Assembly (NCBI GenBank): GCA_013122435.1
Contig: WYDT01000003.1
Span: 432,126 to 496,125, forward strand
Length of the DNA: 64,000 nt
Reading direction: 5' to 3'
Origin: Chloroflexi bacterium AL-N1
Lineage (GTDB): Bacteria; Chloroflexota; Chloroflexia; Chloroflexales; Roseiflexaceae
The stretch's first letter is position 1. Each line of letters begins with the position of its first letter. The notes beneath the pieces are model-generated. The model was not told where the DNA came from. It searched no databases and saw nothing but the letters and a program-made list of their open reading frames with translations. Below are positions 11,634 through 21,125 of the stretch, one piece after another. Position numbers and translations under genes: made by a program.

Positions 11634-12802
11634 CATTGTATCCACGCTCTAAAACCGATCCATCGCTCCATCTGTTGCACCAACATGGTCTGCCCATGAA
11701 TCAGGTGCTCAATGGTTCACAGGCTGGTTGGCTGTCGCGTTTGACGATGGCCGACGAGAAGTCTTTCTTCTCTGAATTATACCTGTGTATCTATGAACTT
11801 CTCCCGCATGCTCGTGTTGATGTCCTTGTCCAACGGGGGAAAAGTATGCAGTTGTATTGGACCAGTGTCGGTGCTGAATGTGATCCGCCGCCACAACTGC
11901 AGTCTCTTGATGACGCCTCTGTGTGGCTTGAGTCTGATGGCTACTACGATGTGCTCATTCAACCATTAATGGCTTTGAATGAGATCTATGGTTGGCTCAT
12001 TGTCGCGCATGGTGAACAAGCATATCGCCCGCAACATGACATGCAACCAGTACTTGATATGCTTTCCAATGCTTTAGCGTGGCATCTTGCTTATGCAGAG
12101 CGGGATCGCGATGCAAAGCAGTATGAGTCACAGATTCGTCGTCATGAGCAAAACGTTCAGGATGCACAAACGGTGGTAGAGGCTGGTCGCGATATTGGAA
12201 AATATCTCTCTGCCGTTGTTGGCTGTGCTCAGATATTACAGGCAGATATGCCAAATATCGATGATTCAGAGCTGGATGTGTTGGTTGATGCTGGCACAGA
12301 CGCGCTTTTTGTATTGCGTCGGATACGGGCGTATGAAAGGGAGCGTCTGAGTGAGTTCCCGATGGATGAAACGTCTATTCGTCTTGATCACCTGTTGATG
12401 GAATCGATACGCATTGTGAAGCCACTCTGCCGTGTACGCACGGACGTGCTGATCAATGCTGACATTCCTGTGTCTGTTGCGGAAATTGTGGGACATCGCA
12501 ACGCGATTCGTTCAGTCCTTGTGAGCATCTTTCTTACGATCCTTGAGTACATGCCGTTCGGTGGGTTGATGACAGTCCATGTTGTCGATTTGCCAGAACG
12601 TGCAGTCATCGAGCTCGTAGGAGAAAGCACGAGTCAGTTATCCATGTTGTCACCAGAAGACCAGCGCTTTATCGCGGGTTATTACCAGGATATGCTGCGT
12701 CCTTATGGTGGCACTCTGAAAGTATCAACACCTAATAATGGATTATCGTTCCGTATTGGGCTACCCATTGCGGTCATTCGCGAAAGAGCCGTGGGTGCTT
12801 GA
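11630..12802 (+). CDS. GAF/histidine-kinase-like protein lacking the phospho-acceptor His
   Basis: 390 residues, cytoplasmic. Residues about 45-155 resemble a GAF sensor, 155-182 a coiled linker, 183-240 a dimerisation domain and 250-385 a GHKL ATPase fold. The H-box that normally reads like HDIRNPLxxIxGYAELL is here GRDIGKYLSAVVGCAQIL (residues 186-203), so His is replaced by Gly. The N box (HRNAIRSVLVSIFLTILEYMP) lacks the usual Asn, and no GLGL G2 box is present. It is therefore probably a scaffold or sensor without kinase activity. It is coupled by a four-base overlap to the 93-residue protein. Confidence 0.8.
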   Translation: MTLYPRSKTDPSLHLLHQHGLPMNQVLNGSQAGWLSRLTMADEKSFFSELYLCIYELLPHARVDVLVQRGKSMQLYWTSVGAECDPPPQLQSLDDASVWLESDGYYDVLIQPLMALNEIYGWLIVAHGEQAYRPQHDMQPVLDMLSNALAWHLAYAERDRDAKQYESQIRRHEQNVQDAQTVVEAGRDIGKYLSAVVGCAQILQADMPNIDDSELDVLVDAGTDALFVLRRIRAYERERLSEFPMDETSIRLDHLLMESIRIVKPLCRVRTDVLINADIPVSVAEIVGHRNAIRSVLVSIFLTILEYMPFGGLMTVHVVDLPERAVIELVGESTSQLSMLSPEDQRFIAGYYQDMLRPYGGTLKVSTPNNGLSFRIGLPIAVIRERAVGA

Positions 12803-12895
12803 TACACGTGGTATCGTAGTACGAATGGGTTTTAAGAGGCATGTTTTTATGGAGCAGGTGTGTTGACGCACATCTGTGATATCTGAAATACGTGT

Positions 12896-12929
12896 GGGAG
12901 ATGTTCATTCGACAGACATCTCCCTTTTT
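12896..12929 (+). terminator. Rho-independent terminator
   Basis: GGGAGATGT (12896-12904) pairs perfectly with ACATCTCCC (12916-12924), followed by TTTTT. It ends the peptide/pseudokinase unit. Confidence 0.85.
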
Positions 12930-13131
12930 GCGCTTCCGTAGGTTTTTAACACAGAGATGTGAGGGAGGAAGCGATTGAGCGGAGAGTGAAGAACAGACGA
13001 ATGCAGACACATAGAATAGTTCCCCCATCCAGCGCACCTACGATACAAGGACATGGGGGTAAAGGCACCTGATTGGGTTACAGCAACCATAGAGGTGGCT
13101 TGGCTCCGACAGCAAATCTAATCCTTAACCC
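12930..13131. other. Intergenic region between convergent genes
   Basis: No gene or further structure was found between the terminator and the 3' end of the convergent hydrolase gene. Confidence 0.5.
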
Positions 13132-13869
13132 CTAATTTTCTTCAACACGTTGCAGCAACTCCACCGTCGCATCAGTTGCTTGCCATTGTTGGACTTCTAA
13201 ACCAATCGTTGCCGGAAGATCGTTTTGTTGCTCGCCATACCAACCAAACTGAGCGTGATTGCCGCCCTCGATAAAGACCCACTCTGTAGTAGATGGCAAC
13301 AGTAGTCGTGCTGCTTCGATTTCGTCAGGGGTGACCAGACCATCACGTGTTCCAAAAATGGCTGTAACTTCAATGTCAGTGACAGACAGATTATTGTCTT
13401 CTGTGGGATATGCACCCCATAGTACTAATCCATCAATAACATCAAGATGGTCTTGAGCAAAAAGACCTGCCTGTGCACCACCAAGCGAGTGTCCCCCAAC
13501 GACCCAGTGCTCAATCTCAGAAAACTCATTAATAACGGCCATGGCACGATCTGGCCCGAGTAATGCCAGATTCAGTGGCATTGGTACAACAACTACGAGA
13601 AAGCCTTGTGCGGCTATAACCTGTGCTGCAGGTGAGTACGCCTGGGCATCTATACGGGCTCCAGGATAAAAAATAAGCCCCGTCTTTGGTGTATGCATAG
13701 TAGGTTGAAACACATGCCAATCGTTGATAGTGACCTCAATCAAGTCGTTTGAGGTCATTGTGTCTTGTGTTTCAGGTAGTGGCTCAAGTGGTACGGCTAA
13801 CCAACTTATATAACCTGTCGTCACAAATAATATCAGAATACAAAACAGAAAAAAGATTTTACGCATCAT
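13132..13869 (-). CDS. Membrane-anchored alpha/beta hydrolase
   Basis: 245 residues with an N-terminal uncleaved-looking hydrophobic segment (residues 4-25) and an extracytoplasmic alpha/beta-hydrolase domain of the Abhydrolase_5 type. The nucleophile elbow GHSLGG is at about residues 129-134, a probable acid lies in the GTRDGLVTP stretch and a His in GGNHAQFG. Family members are esterases or lipases; the substrate cannot be told. It stands alone, convergent with the preceding unit. The start could be either of two adjacent ATG codons. Confidence 0.8.
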   Translation of the reverse strand: MMRKIFFLFCILILFVTTGYISWLAVPLEPLPETQDTMTSNDLIEVTINDWHVFQPTMHTPKTGLIFYPGARIDAQAYSPAAQVIAAQGFLVVVVPMPLNLALLGPDRAMAVINEFSEIEHWVVGGHSLGGAQAGLFAQDHLDVIDGLVLWGAYPTEDNNLSVTDIEVTAIFGTRDGLVTPDEIEAARLLLPSTTEWVFIEGGNHAQFGWYGEQQNDLPATIGLEVQQWQATDATVELLQRVEEN

Positions 13870-14026
13870 GATCTAACCAACCCTATATACTAACTGTACA
13901 AGAAGAACTCTTTTTGATAATCTGGGAAAATATAATACCCCTCTCTATTACTACGATAAAACCCTTGCAGGTAGATGTAAAAATGTAGTTCACGAGAGGA
14001 CGAGTAAGGGAACATGGAAAATCAAA

Positions 14027-14051
14027 ACCCGCCCTTGTAAAGAGAGCGGGT
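14027..14051 (-). terminator. Terminator of acs
   Basis: ACCCGC and GCGGGT pair around a 13-base loop; on the minus strand the stem is followed by TTTTGATTTT. It lies 30 bases beyond the acs stop. Confidence 0.7.
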
Positions 14052-14081
14052 CAATAAATGTGCTATACATGCTAGCGTAAC

Positions 14082-16031
14082 CTATTCGAGCGTTGATACA
14101 TCGCCAGGATCTTGTCCGAGTGCCTGGGCTTTCAGCACCCGCCGCATAATCTTACCTGAACGTGTTTTGGGGAGTGTGGTAACAATACTGATTTTCTCTG
14201 GCTTGGCGATTGGCCCCATCTCGTGACCAACATGTGCTTTAAGTTCTTCTTCCAGTGCCGAGTTGCCCTCTTTGCCCTCGCGCAGAATCACAAAGGCATG
14301 GATTGCGGTGCCCTTGACTTCGTGGTCCAGTCCGATGACAGCGGCTTCAGCCACTGAGGAATGAGAGACCAATGCGCTTTCGACCTCTGCCGTACCAAGA
14401 CGGTAGCCAGATACCTTAATGACATCATCGATTCGTCCAATTACCCAGAAGTAACCATCTTCGTCTTTGCGTGCCGAGTCGCCTGCGGTGTACATCCCGG
14501 CTGGCTCGCTCTTCCAGTACTGGTTGGCGTAACGCTCAGGATTATGGAGGATGGTACGCATCATTGATGGCCAGGGCTTTTTAATAACCAGCAGACCATC
14601 CTCATTGGCTCCCAGGCTCTTGCCAGTTTCATCGACGACATCAGCAATAATACCAAGGAAGGCCCGTGTCCCTGAGCCTGGCTTGAGGGGCGTGGTTGGA
14701 TTTGGTGTAATCATAAAAGAGCCAGTTTCTGTTTGCCACCACGTATCCATAATAGGGCACTGCTCTTTGCCGATGACCTTGTGATACCAGCGCCACGCCT
14801 CTGGGTTGATCGGCTCTCCGACGGAACCAAGTAAACGCAGGCTCGAAAGGTCGTGGCGGTTAGGCCAGGCATCACCAAAGCGCATCAAACCGCGAATGGC
14901 AGTTGGGGCGGTGTAAAGAATATTGATGCTGTATTTCTCAATAAGTGCCCACCAGCGATTGGGGTAAGGATAGTTGGGAGCACCTTCATACATAAACGAG
15001 GTGGCGCCCTCGATCAAGGGGGCATAGACGATATACGAATGTCCCGTTACCCAACCGGGATCGGCGGCACACCACCAGCGATCCTCCTCTTTGATGTCGA
15101 AGGTCATGTTAAATGTTGCCGAAATGCCAACCGCATAGCCAGCGTGGACATGTAGAACACCCTTTGGCTTGCCGGTGGTACCTGAGGTATACAAGATATA
15201 CAAAGGATGCTCTGCATCGACTGGAACAGTTTCACATTTGGGCGAAGCAATAGGAAGTGTCAACAATTCGTGATACCAGTAGTCACGGCCACTCTCCATG
15301 CTTACATCCTGGCCGGTTCGTTTGACCACAATACATGTTTGAACATTAGGTGTTCGTGCCATCGCCTCATTGGCTGTTTGTTTGAGTGGGACAATTTTGC
15401 CACGGAGCCAGCCACCGTCTGCGGTGATAAGCACTTTGGATTGTGCATCGGTCATACGTTCTGCTAGCGCTTCAACAGAGAAACCACCATAAATAACGCT
15501 ATGGGCTGCACCAATCTTGGCACAGGCAAGCATCGCAAACATCAGTTCCGGAATGCGGGGCAGATAGATCGAGACGATATCGCCCTGCTGAACTCCCATA
15601 CTTTTGAGGATGTTCGCAAATTTCGAGATTTCACGATTAACTGCAAGGTACGAGAAAGTCCGATAGCTCCCGTCTTCACCTTCCCAGATCAGCGCTTGCT
15701 TGTTACGACGCCACGTCTTGAGGTGTCGATCAACTGCATTGTGGATGATGTTGAACTGTGCGCCCGTGAACCATTTGTAGAAGGGTGCTTCTGAATCATC
15801 CAGAACTTTTTCCCAGGGAGTGTACCACTCAAGTCGGTTGGCCATATCGGTCCAGAACGCTTCGCTGTTCTCAATGGACCAGGTGTACAACTCATCAAAC
15901 GTCTTAAAACCCTTCTCGTGCATGTACGCAGTAACGTTAGCTTGCTCAACAACATCTGATGCAGGATCGTAGGTTCGTGTTTCATCTTCCGAAATGGTTG
16001 TTGGGGCAGCCTGTGAGAGCGTATCAGCCAT
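14082..16031 (-). CDS. acs: Acetyl-CoA synthetase
   Basis: AMP-forming acetate-CoA ligase of about 649 residues: acetate plus ATP and CoA gives acetyl-CoA, AMP and PPi. Visible are the P-loop-like YTSGTTGKPKGV, the A5 motif TWWQTETG, the hinge (GRIDDVIKVSGYRLGT) and the A10 Lys in PKTRSGKIMRR, the usual acetylation site for on/off control. The start at 16031 (MADTLSQ) is chosen because GGAGG lies seven bases upstream; an in-frame ATG further up has no such site. It is transcribed alone from a promoter in the gap to 16220. Confidence 0.93.
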   Translation of the reverse strand: MADTLSQAAPTTISEDETRTYDPASDVVEQANVTAYMHEKGFKTFDELYTWSIENSEAFWTDMANRLEWYTPWEKVLDDSEAPFYKWFTGAQFNIIHNAVDRHLKTWRRNKQALIWEGEDGSYRTFSYLAVNREISKFANILKSMGVQQGDIVSIYLPRIPELMFAMLACAKIGAAHSVIYGGFSVEALAERMTDAQSKVLITADGGWLRGKIVPLKQTANEAMARTPNVQTCIVVKRTGQDVSMESGRDYWYHELLTLPIASPKCETVPVDAEHPLYILYTSGTTGKPKGVLHVHAGYAVGISATFNMTFDIKEEDRWWCAADPGWVTGHSYIVYAPLIEGATSFMYEGAPNYPYPNRWWALIEKYSINILYTAPTAIRGLMRFGDAWPNRHDLSSLRLLGSVGEPINPEAWRWYHKVIGKEQCPIMDTWWQTETGSFMITPNPTTPLKPGSGTRAFLGIIADVVDETGKSLGANEDGLLVIKKPWPSMMRTILHNPERYANQYWKSEPAGMYTAGDSARKDEDGYFWVIGRIDDVIKVSGYRLGTAEVESALVSHSSVAEAAVIGLDHEVKGTAIHAFVILREGKEGNSALEEELKAHVGHEMGPIAKPEKISIVTTLPKTRSGKIMRRVLKAQALGQDPGDVSTLE

Positions 16032-16220
16032 TGAGTACCTCCGTTGTGGCATAGGATTGCGGACATACTACATGTGCAAGTGGAAAATACTACTTGCAAG
16101 ACCCAAATTATCGTTAAGGAGTGCTGTAGTATACCATACATTGCGTAAAGATGCACAAGTTTGCTTAGATGGTAAAGATAGTATCCTGGTGGAAGTGATA
16201 TGAAAGGTAGATGAAGAACA

Positions 16221-17003
16221 TTAGTGGGTATCCCGCAATCCCTGTGATTGGAGCGTTCGGTCCATCCACTCCTGTGTAGGAGTATCTCCAGGAATATCTG
16301 CTGATTGAGCATAGTTGATCAGCAGATCATATCCGAGCAGGTCGTAGGTAGCTGTAAAGGTCTTTTGGAGATCTATCGGTACATCGGGATCGTCTTTCAG
16401 CAATGGAATTGGCACAGTGGGTAACGGTTCGTGTATCAGGATAGGCCACACATCCAGGATTGGTCTGCGGTCAGCACGACTCAAAAAGACAAAGTAGTGA
16501 GCATCAGGCAGTGGCTGTTGCATCGGGACACGCTGTCCCTGGCGGAGGAAATCAATCTCTAACAGATGGGTAGTACTCGTGAGTATCCGACGGCGTTTTG
16601 TAAGGTATTCCAGGCGACCATCTCCTCGCTTGTTGGTCGGCGAAAGAATTTCAATCGCTGTTACCAACTGGTGATTGGCAGTATCACGAATTTCGATACT
16701 GACGTGGGGAACAGTCTCAGGAATGACGGTCGCAAGTTGTAGAGGAGCAGTGTGACGCTCTACACTTATCTGATCAATAGGTGGTTGTACATTTAAGATA
16801 CTAACATCAGGGTAGAAGCTACTTGTTGTAATTGCAACATCATTAGTTTCGTCGAAAACCAAGCGCTCTACTGGAAGGGCCAGGTAACGAGGACGCAACT
16901 GTGGCGCAAGTTGACGCACCAGTTCAGCCCCAAAAGCAAAGTGAAAAGTGGTCCACAAGCTTCCTTCGAGATACGGATCCATACCGGGAAATGGTGAAGG
17001 CAT
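16221..17003 (-). CDS. DUF4058 family protein
   Basis: 260 residues opening MPSPFPGMDPYLEG, the hallmark of DUF4058, a family common in cyanobacteria and Chloroflexota. A central EIRDT...VTAIEILSPTNK stretch resembles the Glu/Lys core of restriction-like folds (the Uma2 relatives), so a PD-(D/E)XK ancestry is possible. Its function is unknown. There is no operon partner; it sits upstream of and co-directional with acs, separated by about 190 bases. Confidence 0.85.
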   Translation of the reverse strand: MPSPFPGMDPYLEGSLWTTFHFAFGAELVRQLAPQLRPRYLALPVERLVFDETNDVAITTSSFYPDVSILNVQPPIDQISVERHTAPLQLATVIPETVPHVSIEIRDTANHQLVTAIEILSPTNKRGDGRLEYLTKRRRILTSTTHLLEIDFLRQGQRVPMQQPLPDAHYFVFLSRADRRPILDVWPILIHEPLPTVPIPLLKDDPDVPIDLQKTFTATYDLLGYDLLINYAQSADIPGDTPTQEWMDRTLQSQGLRDTH

Positions 17004-17431
17004 CGCAATTCTTTCTATGCCTATTGATACAGATTAACACGAGATGTTAGTATATCATGTCTTCTTGATGTTTGCTAAGAATGGTAACTGAACAATTGTT
17101 GGTTTCACTCCTCCATGGCTTACCACTCATCCGTCCATTGCTACAATCATATCACCCCCAATTGCTTCTACTACCAGTGCTTTCACTTCTCGTTCCATTC
17201 TTTGTTAGGACACTCAGTCATCGCTGATAAGGACTCTTTTATATCACTTGACAAGTGGCCTGAAATAGTGTTCTATAGATTACATATTTCATCCCTTACA
17301 TCGCAACAATCGAGCACGACAACGAAAATATCGCATTTGTGTAGTAACACTGTACTAGCAGTGCTATAACCATGTTTGTGCTGGTATGAGGCTTGCTTTT
17401 ATGGAAGAGCCAATTACTATGAGGAGGTTCA
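17004..17431. other. Intergenic region with a candidate prpE promoter
   Basis: No gene. The best promoter match is TTGACA at 17248-17253 with TTCTAT at 17271-17276, spacer 17. This would give a leader of about 145 bases before the acyl-CoA synthetase. An AGGAGG ribosome site lies at 17421-17426. Confidence 0.4.
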
Positions 17432-19333
17432 ATGATGAGCTATCAGGATACCTATCAGCGCTCGATCACCGACCCCGCTTCATTCTGGGAGCCACTTGCT
17501 GAAGAACTCCGTTGGTTCCGTAAGTGGGATCGCCTGCTTGATGACAGCAATGCCCCATTCTACCGCTGGTTTGTGGGAGGACAAACCAATCTGTGTTACA
17601 ACGCCGTAGATCGTCATGCGCTGGGAAAACGACGTGGTCAGGCAGCACTCATCTGGGAAAGTCCCGAGGCCAATCAATCACGAACCTTTACGTACTTTGA
17701 GCTTTACCGCGAGGTCAATCGGCTGGCTGGGATATTGCGTGATATGGGTGTGAGCAAAGGTGATCGTGTGTTGATCTATATGCCCATGGTGCCTGAAGCA
17801 GTCATCGGTATGCTGGCATGTGTGCGTATCGGGGCAATTCATTCGGTTGTGTTTGGTGGCTTTAGCGTTGACGCGCTGGCCAACCGGATCGATGATGCAC
17901 AACCAGTTGCGGTACTCGCCGCTGAGGCTGGTCTTCGCAAGGGTAGTCCGGTCAAGCTCAAAGAGATGCTGGATGGTGCGCTTACGAAAGCAACCGTTGG
18001 AAGTGTTAAGCATGTGTTGGTACTTAACCGGGGTATTGTGCCATATGAGATGCAGGATGGTCGTGATTTAGATTGGCAGGAACAGATTACAAAACAGGGC
18101 TCGCCGCTGGTCGATCCTGTGCCAATGGAGAGCACTGATCCATCGTATATTCTTTACACATCCGGGACGACGGGTAAGCCCAAGGGTGTGGTGCGGGACA
18201 CGGGCGGGCATATGGTGGCGCTCTATGCTTCGATGTCGCAGATCTATAATGTTGGTGATGGCGATGTGTTCTGGTCGACTTCCGATATTGGGTGGGTTGT
18301 GGGACATAGCTATATCGTGTATGGCCCCTTGCTGAAGGGTGTGCCAACGATTATGTACGAGGGGCGGCCCGATTATCCTGATCCGGGTGTATGGTGGCGT
18401 GTGATTGAAAAATATGGCGTAACCTGTGTGTTTAGTGCACCGACAGCGCTGCGTGGCTTGCGAAAATTCCCCGACCGCTGGATGAAGCAGAGTGATATCT
18501 CTTCGTTGCGTCTCTTTTTCACGGCTGGCGAACCGCTCGATGAGCCCAGTTACCAGTGGGCCAGTGATGCCTTGGGTGTACCGATCATCGATCACTACTG
18601 GCAGACCGAGAGCGGTTGGTCGATGCTGGCCAATTCGGTGGGGCTTGAGCAACTGCCACTCAAACCAGGCTCGCCGACCAAGCCTGCTGTAGGGCATCGC
18701 CTGCAGGTTGTTGATGAGGATGGCAACCCCGTACCGAAGGGAAAAAAAGGTTTTCTTGTTGAGCAAGGCCCACTACCCCCAGGGATGCTGCTGACACTTT
18801 GGAATGATGAACAACGTTATTTGAATGACTACTGGCGTTATTTCAAGAACAAATCTCTCTATCTTACCGGCGATTATGCGATTGAAGATGAAGATGGCTA
18901 TTTCTGGTTACTCGGGCGTGCTGATGAGGTGCTCAACATTGCTGGTCATCGCATCGGTACTCGTGAATTGGAAGAGGTCATTTCGGCGCATCCAGCTATC
19001 GCTGAAGTGAGTGTGATCGGTATTCGGGATGAATTAAAGGGTGAGGCTGGTCTGGTCGTAGCGGTGCTTCAGGATCGGATTGCTGCCTCTGAAACGGATA
19101 TGATCGCTGGTGAGATCCGTCAGCTTGTGCGGGAGCGTATCGGGGCGATTGCGACGCCACACGCGGTTCGTTTTGTGAACGCTTTGCCTAAAACCCGTAG
19201 TGGGAAGATTATGCGACGGGTTATTCGTGCGGCCTACCAGGGCGATCATATTGGTGATTTGAGTACCATTGAAGATGGAGCGACAGTTGATATGGTCCGC
19301 GAGTCTGTTAAGAAGATGCGTGAACAATTCTAG
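17432..19333 (+). CDS. prpE: Propionyl-CoA synthetase-like acyl-CoA synthetase
   Basis: 633 residues, AMP-forming. Motifs YTSGTTGKPKGVV, DHYWQTESGW, GRADEVLNIAGHRIGT and PKTRSGKIMRR are all present. The overall pattern, including the early YQRSITDPASFW segment and the HSVVFGGF loop, is that of PrpE rather than Acs, so propionate is the likeliest substrate; closely related enzymes also take acrylate or 3-hydroxypropionate. It has no extra hydratase or reductase domains and is not the trifunctional propionyl-CoA synthase of the 3-hydroxypropionate cycle. Its Lys may be acetylated, as in Acs. A start one codon downstream of the first ATG is also possible. Confidence 0.88.
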   Translation: MMSYQDTYQRSITDPASFWEPLAEELRWFRKWDRLLDDSNAPFYRWFVGGQTNLCYNAVDRHALGKRRGQAALIWESPEANQSRTFTYFELYREVNRLAGILRDMGVSKGDRVLIYMPMVPEAVIGMLACVRIGAIHSVVFGGFSVDALANRIDDAQPVAVLAAEAGLRKGSPVKLKEMLDGALTKATVGSVKHVLVLNRGIVPYEMQDGRDLDWQEQITKQGSPLVDPVPMESTDPSYILYTSGTTGKPKGVVRDTGGHMVALYASMSQIYNVGDGDVFWSTSDIGWVVGHSYIVYGPLLKGVPTIMYEGRPDYPDPGVWWRVIEKYGVTCVFSAPTALRGLRKFPDRWMKQSDISSLRLFFTAGEPLDEPSYQWASDALGVPIIDHYWQTESGWSMLANSVGLEQLPLKPGSPTKPAVGHRLQVVDEDGNPVPKGKKGFLVEQGPLPPGMLLTLWNDEQRYLNDYWRYFKNKSLYLTGDYAIEDEDGYFWLLGRADEVLNIAGHRIGTRELEEVISAHPAIAEVSVIGIRDELKGEAGLVVAVLQDRIAASETDMIAGEIRQLVRERIGAIATPHAVRFVNALPKTRSGKIMRRVIRAAYQGDHIGDLSTIEDGATVDMVRESVKKMREQF

Positions 19334-19395
19334 GAATATGGGTGTTTATGATCTGGCAAAGGAATGGTAACGAAGCAAACGACCATTCCTTTGTA

Positions 19396-20127
19396 TTACA
19401 ATTGCCCCCACAAAATAGTCGTAATATGTGGCGGAAGTGTGATCATATGGCCACTGTGTTTCAGAGTGATGCCGTGGGTTGGCAGACTGTTGACAACGGT
19501 AAATTCTGTCCCTGGTATCAAGCGGTTTTGTTGTAGGAAGAGCAGAAGATCAGTATCGTTTTCGGCTTCCTCGTTGATACGATTGACGGTAAATGATTGT
19601 CCAACCACGACCTGAGTGAGACTCTCGCTTTGTGTCAGGGTGGTAGGGCTGCCGGGGATTGGGTTGCCATGGGGGCATGTTGTGCGATCACCGACCAACA
19701 CCTCGACACGCTCCTCGAGTTCAGGAGACAGCGCATGTTCAAGGCGCAAGGCTTCCTGATGAACCAGGTGCCACGGTACCCCAATGACATCGGCGAGTAG
19801 ACATTCCAACAAGTGGTGGCGTCGCACGATGGTCTCGGCAAGCGCAAACCCGGTGGATGTGAGCGTGATCTCGCCGCGATTACCACGATCAATGTAGCCA
19901 GCCTGTGACATACGATTGATGATATTTGTAACAGTCGGTGGAGTGACTTGCATCCAGTCAGCCAACCGCGCACTAATGATAGGTGTTTGTTTATCGGATA
20001 GGTGATAGATGGCTTCCAAATACGCCCGCATCTTATTGGTAAGAGCAGACTGATCGTTTTGCTCGGCCATTACATAGTTTTTGGCGTCAACAGTCGCGGT
20101 TGGTTCATTTAGTTTCGAGAAAGACAT
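19396..20127 (-). CDS. DtxR-family metal-dependent repressor
   Basis: About 243 residues. An N-terminal winged helix (YLEAIYHLSDKQTPIISARLADWMQVTPPTVTNIINRM) precedes the metal-binding/dimerisation domain with the conserved RHHLLECLL and HLVHQEALRLEHALSPELEERV helices. A C-terminal SH3-like FeoA domain follows. The start at 20127 is chosen because GGAGGT directly abuts an earlier ATG at 20133 but lies six bases before this one. It probably senses Fe(II) or Mn(II). A fitting operator lies in the promoter of the heme transport operon at 23681-23699. Confidence 0.87.
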   Translation of the reverse strand: MSFSKLNEPTATVDAKNYVMAEQNDQSALTNKMRAYLEAIYHLSDKQTPIISARLADWMQVTPPTVTNIINRMSQAGYIDRGNRGEITLTSTGFALAETIVRRHHLLECLLADVIGVPWHLVHQEALRLEHALSPELEERVEVLVGDRTTCPHGNPIPGSPTTLTQSESLTQVVVGQSFTVNRINEEAENDTDLLLFLQQNRLIPGTEFTVVNSLPTHGITLKHSGHMITLPPHITTILWGQL

Positions 20128-20172
20128 CGTCATACCTCCACGACGTAATTTGAAAGTAGTTCTCTTAGTAAC

Positions 20173-20187
20173 AAAGAATTATTCTAA
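20173..20187. promoter_or_regulatory. Possible Fur/PerR box upstream of the DtxR gene
   Basis: A 7-1-7 element whose core, AGAAT-T-ATTCT, is a perfect odd palindrome and whose right half (ATTCTAA) matches the PerR/Fur consensus half-site. The outer two positions on the left do not match. It lies about 50 bases upstream of the DtxR-family start, so the adjacent Fur-family regulator could control it. Confidence 0.35.
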
Positions 20188-20238
20188 ATTAGACTTTGGT
20201 GTAATGCGTTTACACGAAATACTTACTTGTTATGCTTT

Positions 20239-20718
20239 TCAATCTTCTGTATGGGCGTTTTGTACCTGTTGACACTCGGTGCAAATACCATACACAATTA
20301 ATCCGGCGCCTGTATCAATTTCATAGTTTGAGCGTGCGGCGACAAACCCAAAGAGTGCCTCAATCATATCGGTGTGGACGTCGCTAATACGACCACATTG
20401 TTTACAAACAACATTAATATGAGCCGCAACATTGAGATCATAGTGTGTATGTTCACTTCCAGCAATATCGAGTTTACGGATCAGTTTGAATTCTTCCAAC
20501 ATGGCAATGGTATTGTAAATCGTTGCTTGACTGATAGATCGATTCGATTGCCACACCAAATCACGAATCTCCATTGGCGTTGGGTGGCCATTGTGCGTGA
20601 GTATGGCAGCACACACTGCCACACGCTGAGGGGTGATCCGTCGGTCACACAGAGTGAGGCGTTCCAATAGCCATTCTAATGCTTGTTCGGTCTGTTCCGT
20701 TTGTGCGGTTTGTTCCAT
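20239..20718 (-). CDS. Fur-family regulator
   Basis: 159 residues. The winged helix (RITPQRVAVCAAILTHNGHPTPMEIRDLV...SQATIYNTIAMLEEFKLI) is followed by a dimer domain with the usual HYD motif and two zinc pairs, CKQC and CTEC, for the structural Zn(Cys)4 site. Whether it senses iron (Fur), peroxide (PerR) or zinc (Zur) cannot be read with certainty; the long N-terminus before RITPQR resembles PerR/Fur. It lies 105 bases upstream of the DtxR-family gene and in the same direction, so the two metal sensors probably form one locus. Confidence 0.87.
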   Translation of the reverse strand: MEQTAQTEQTEQALEWLLERLTLCDRRITPQRVAVCAAILTHNGHPTPMEIRDLVWQSNRSISQATIYNTIAMLEEFKLIRKLDIAGSEHTHYDLNVAAHINVVCKQCGRISDVHTDMIEALFGFVAARSNYEIDTGAGLIVYGICTECQQVQNAHTED

Positions 20719-20755
20719 AAATTGTGTTGTACATACACTCAGTAATTTATAACCA

Positions 20756-20784
20756 TTCTAGCAAAGTGCATACATCGTTGTCAA
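20756..20784 (-). promoter_or_regulatory. Promoter of the Fur-family gene
   Basis: Minus-strand TTGACA (20784-20779) and TAGAAT (20761-20756) with a 17-base spacer, about 40 bases upstream of the ATG. Confidence 0.6.
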
Positions 20785-21125
20785 GTATACTTCACGACAT
20801 TGCTGATATTACTATAAGCTGATAGTGAAAATGAGGAGGATCATTGTCAATAGATTTAATTGATAAAAAATAACGGTAAATATACACTAAATAGTTTTGT
20901 AAGTATTTACACGTTTGTCAAGGGCTATAGATATAGTGTGCATCTTTATCCATTTTTTGACAATGGGCATGATTAAAATTCCTATTAATGGGGTTATGGG
21001 CAGATCTGTGTGACTATTTTCCCTGGTTGCGGTGTGGTCGTCTTTTTCGGGTAAAATCTCCCGTGTGTGTTTTTCTGCCATGTGTTGTAAACGAAGTATG
21101 ATTGTCTACCGTGATAGGAGCTTTT
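20785..21125. other. Divergent intergenic region
   Basis: AT-rich space between the Fur-family gene and the iron-type lipoprotein gene. An AGGAG ribosome site precedes the ATG at 21126. A stretch near 20820-20845 (GATAGTGAAAATGAG) vaguely resembles a Fur half-box, but no full operator was found. Confidence 0.4.

Noticed and set aside
17432..19333. Trifunctional propionyl-CoA synthase of the 3-hydroxypropionate bi-cycle
   Set aside because: The protein is 633 residues and has only the synthetase domain; enoyl-CoA hydratase and reductase domains are missing.
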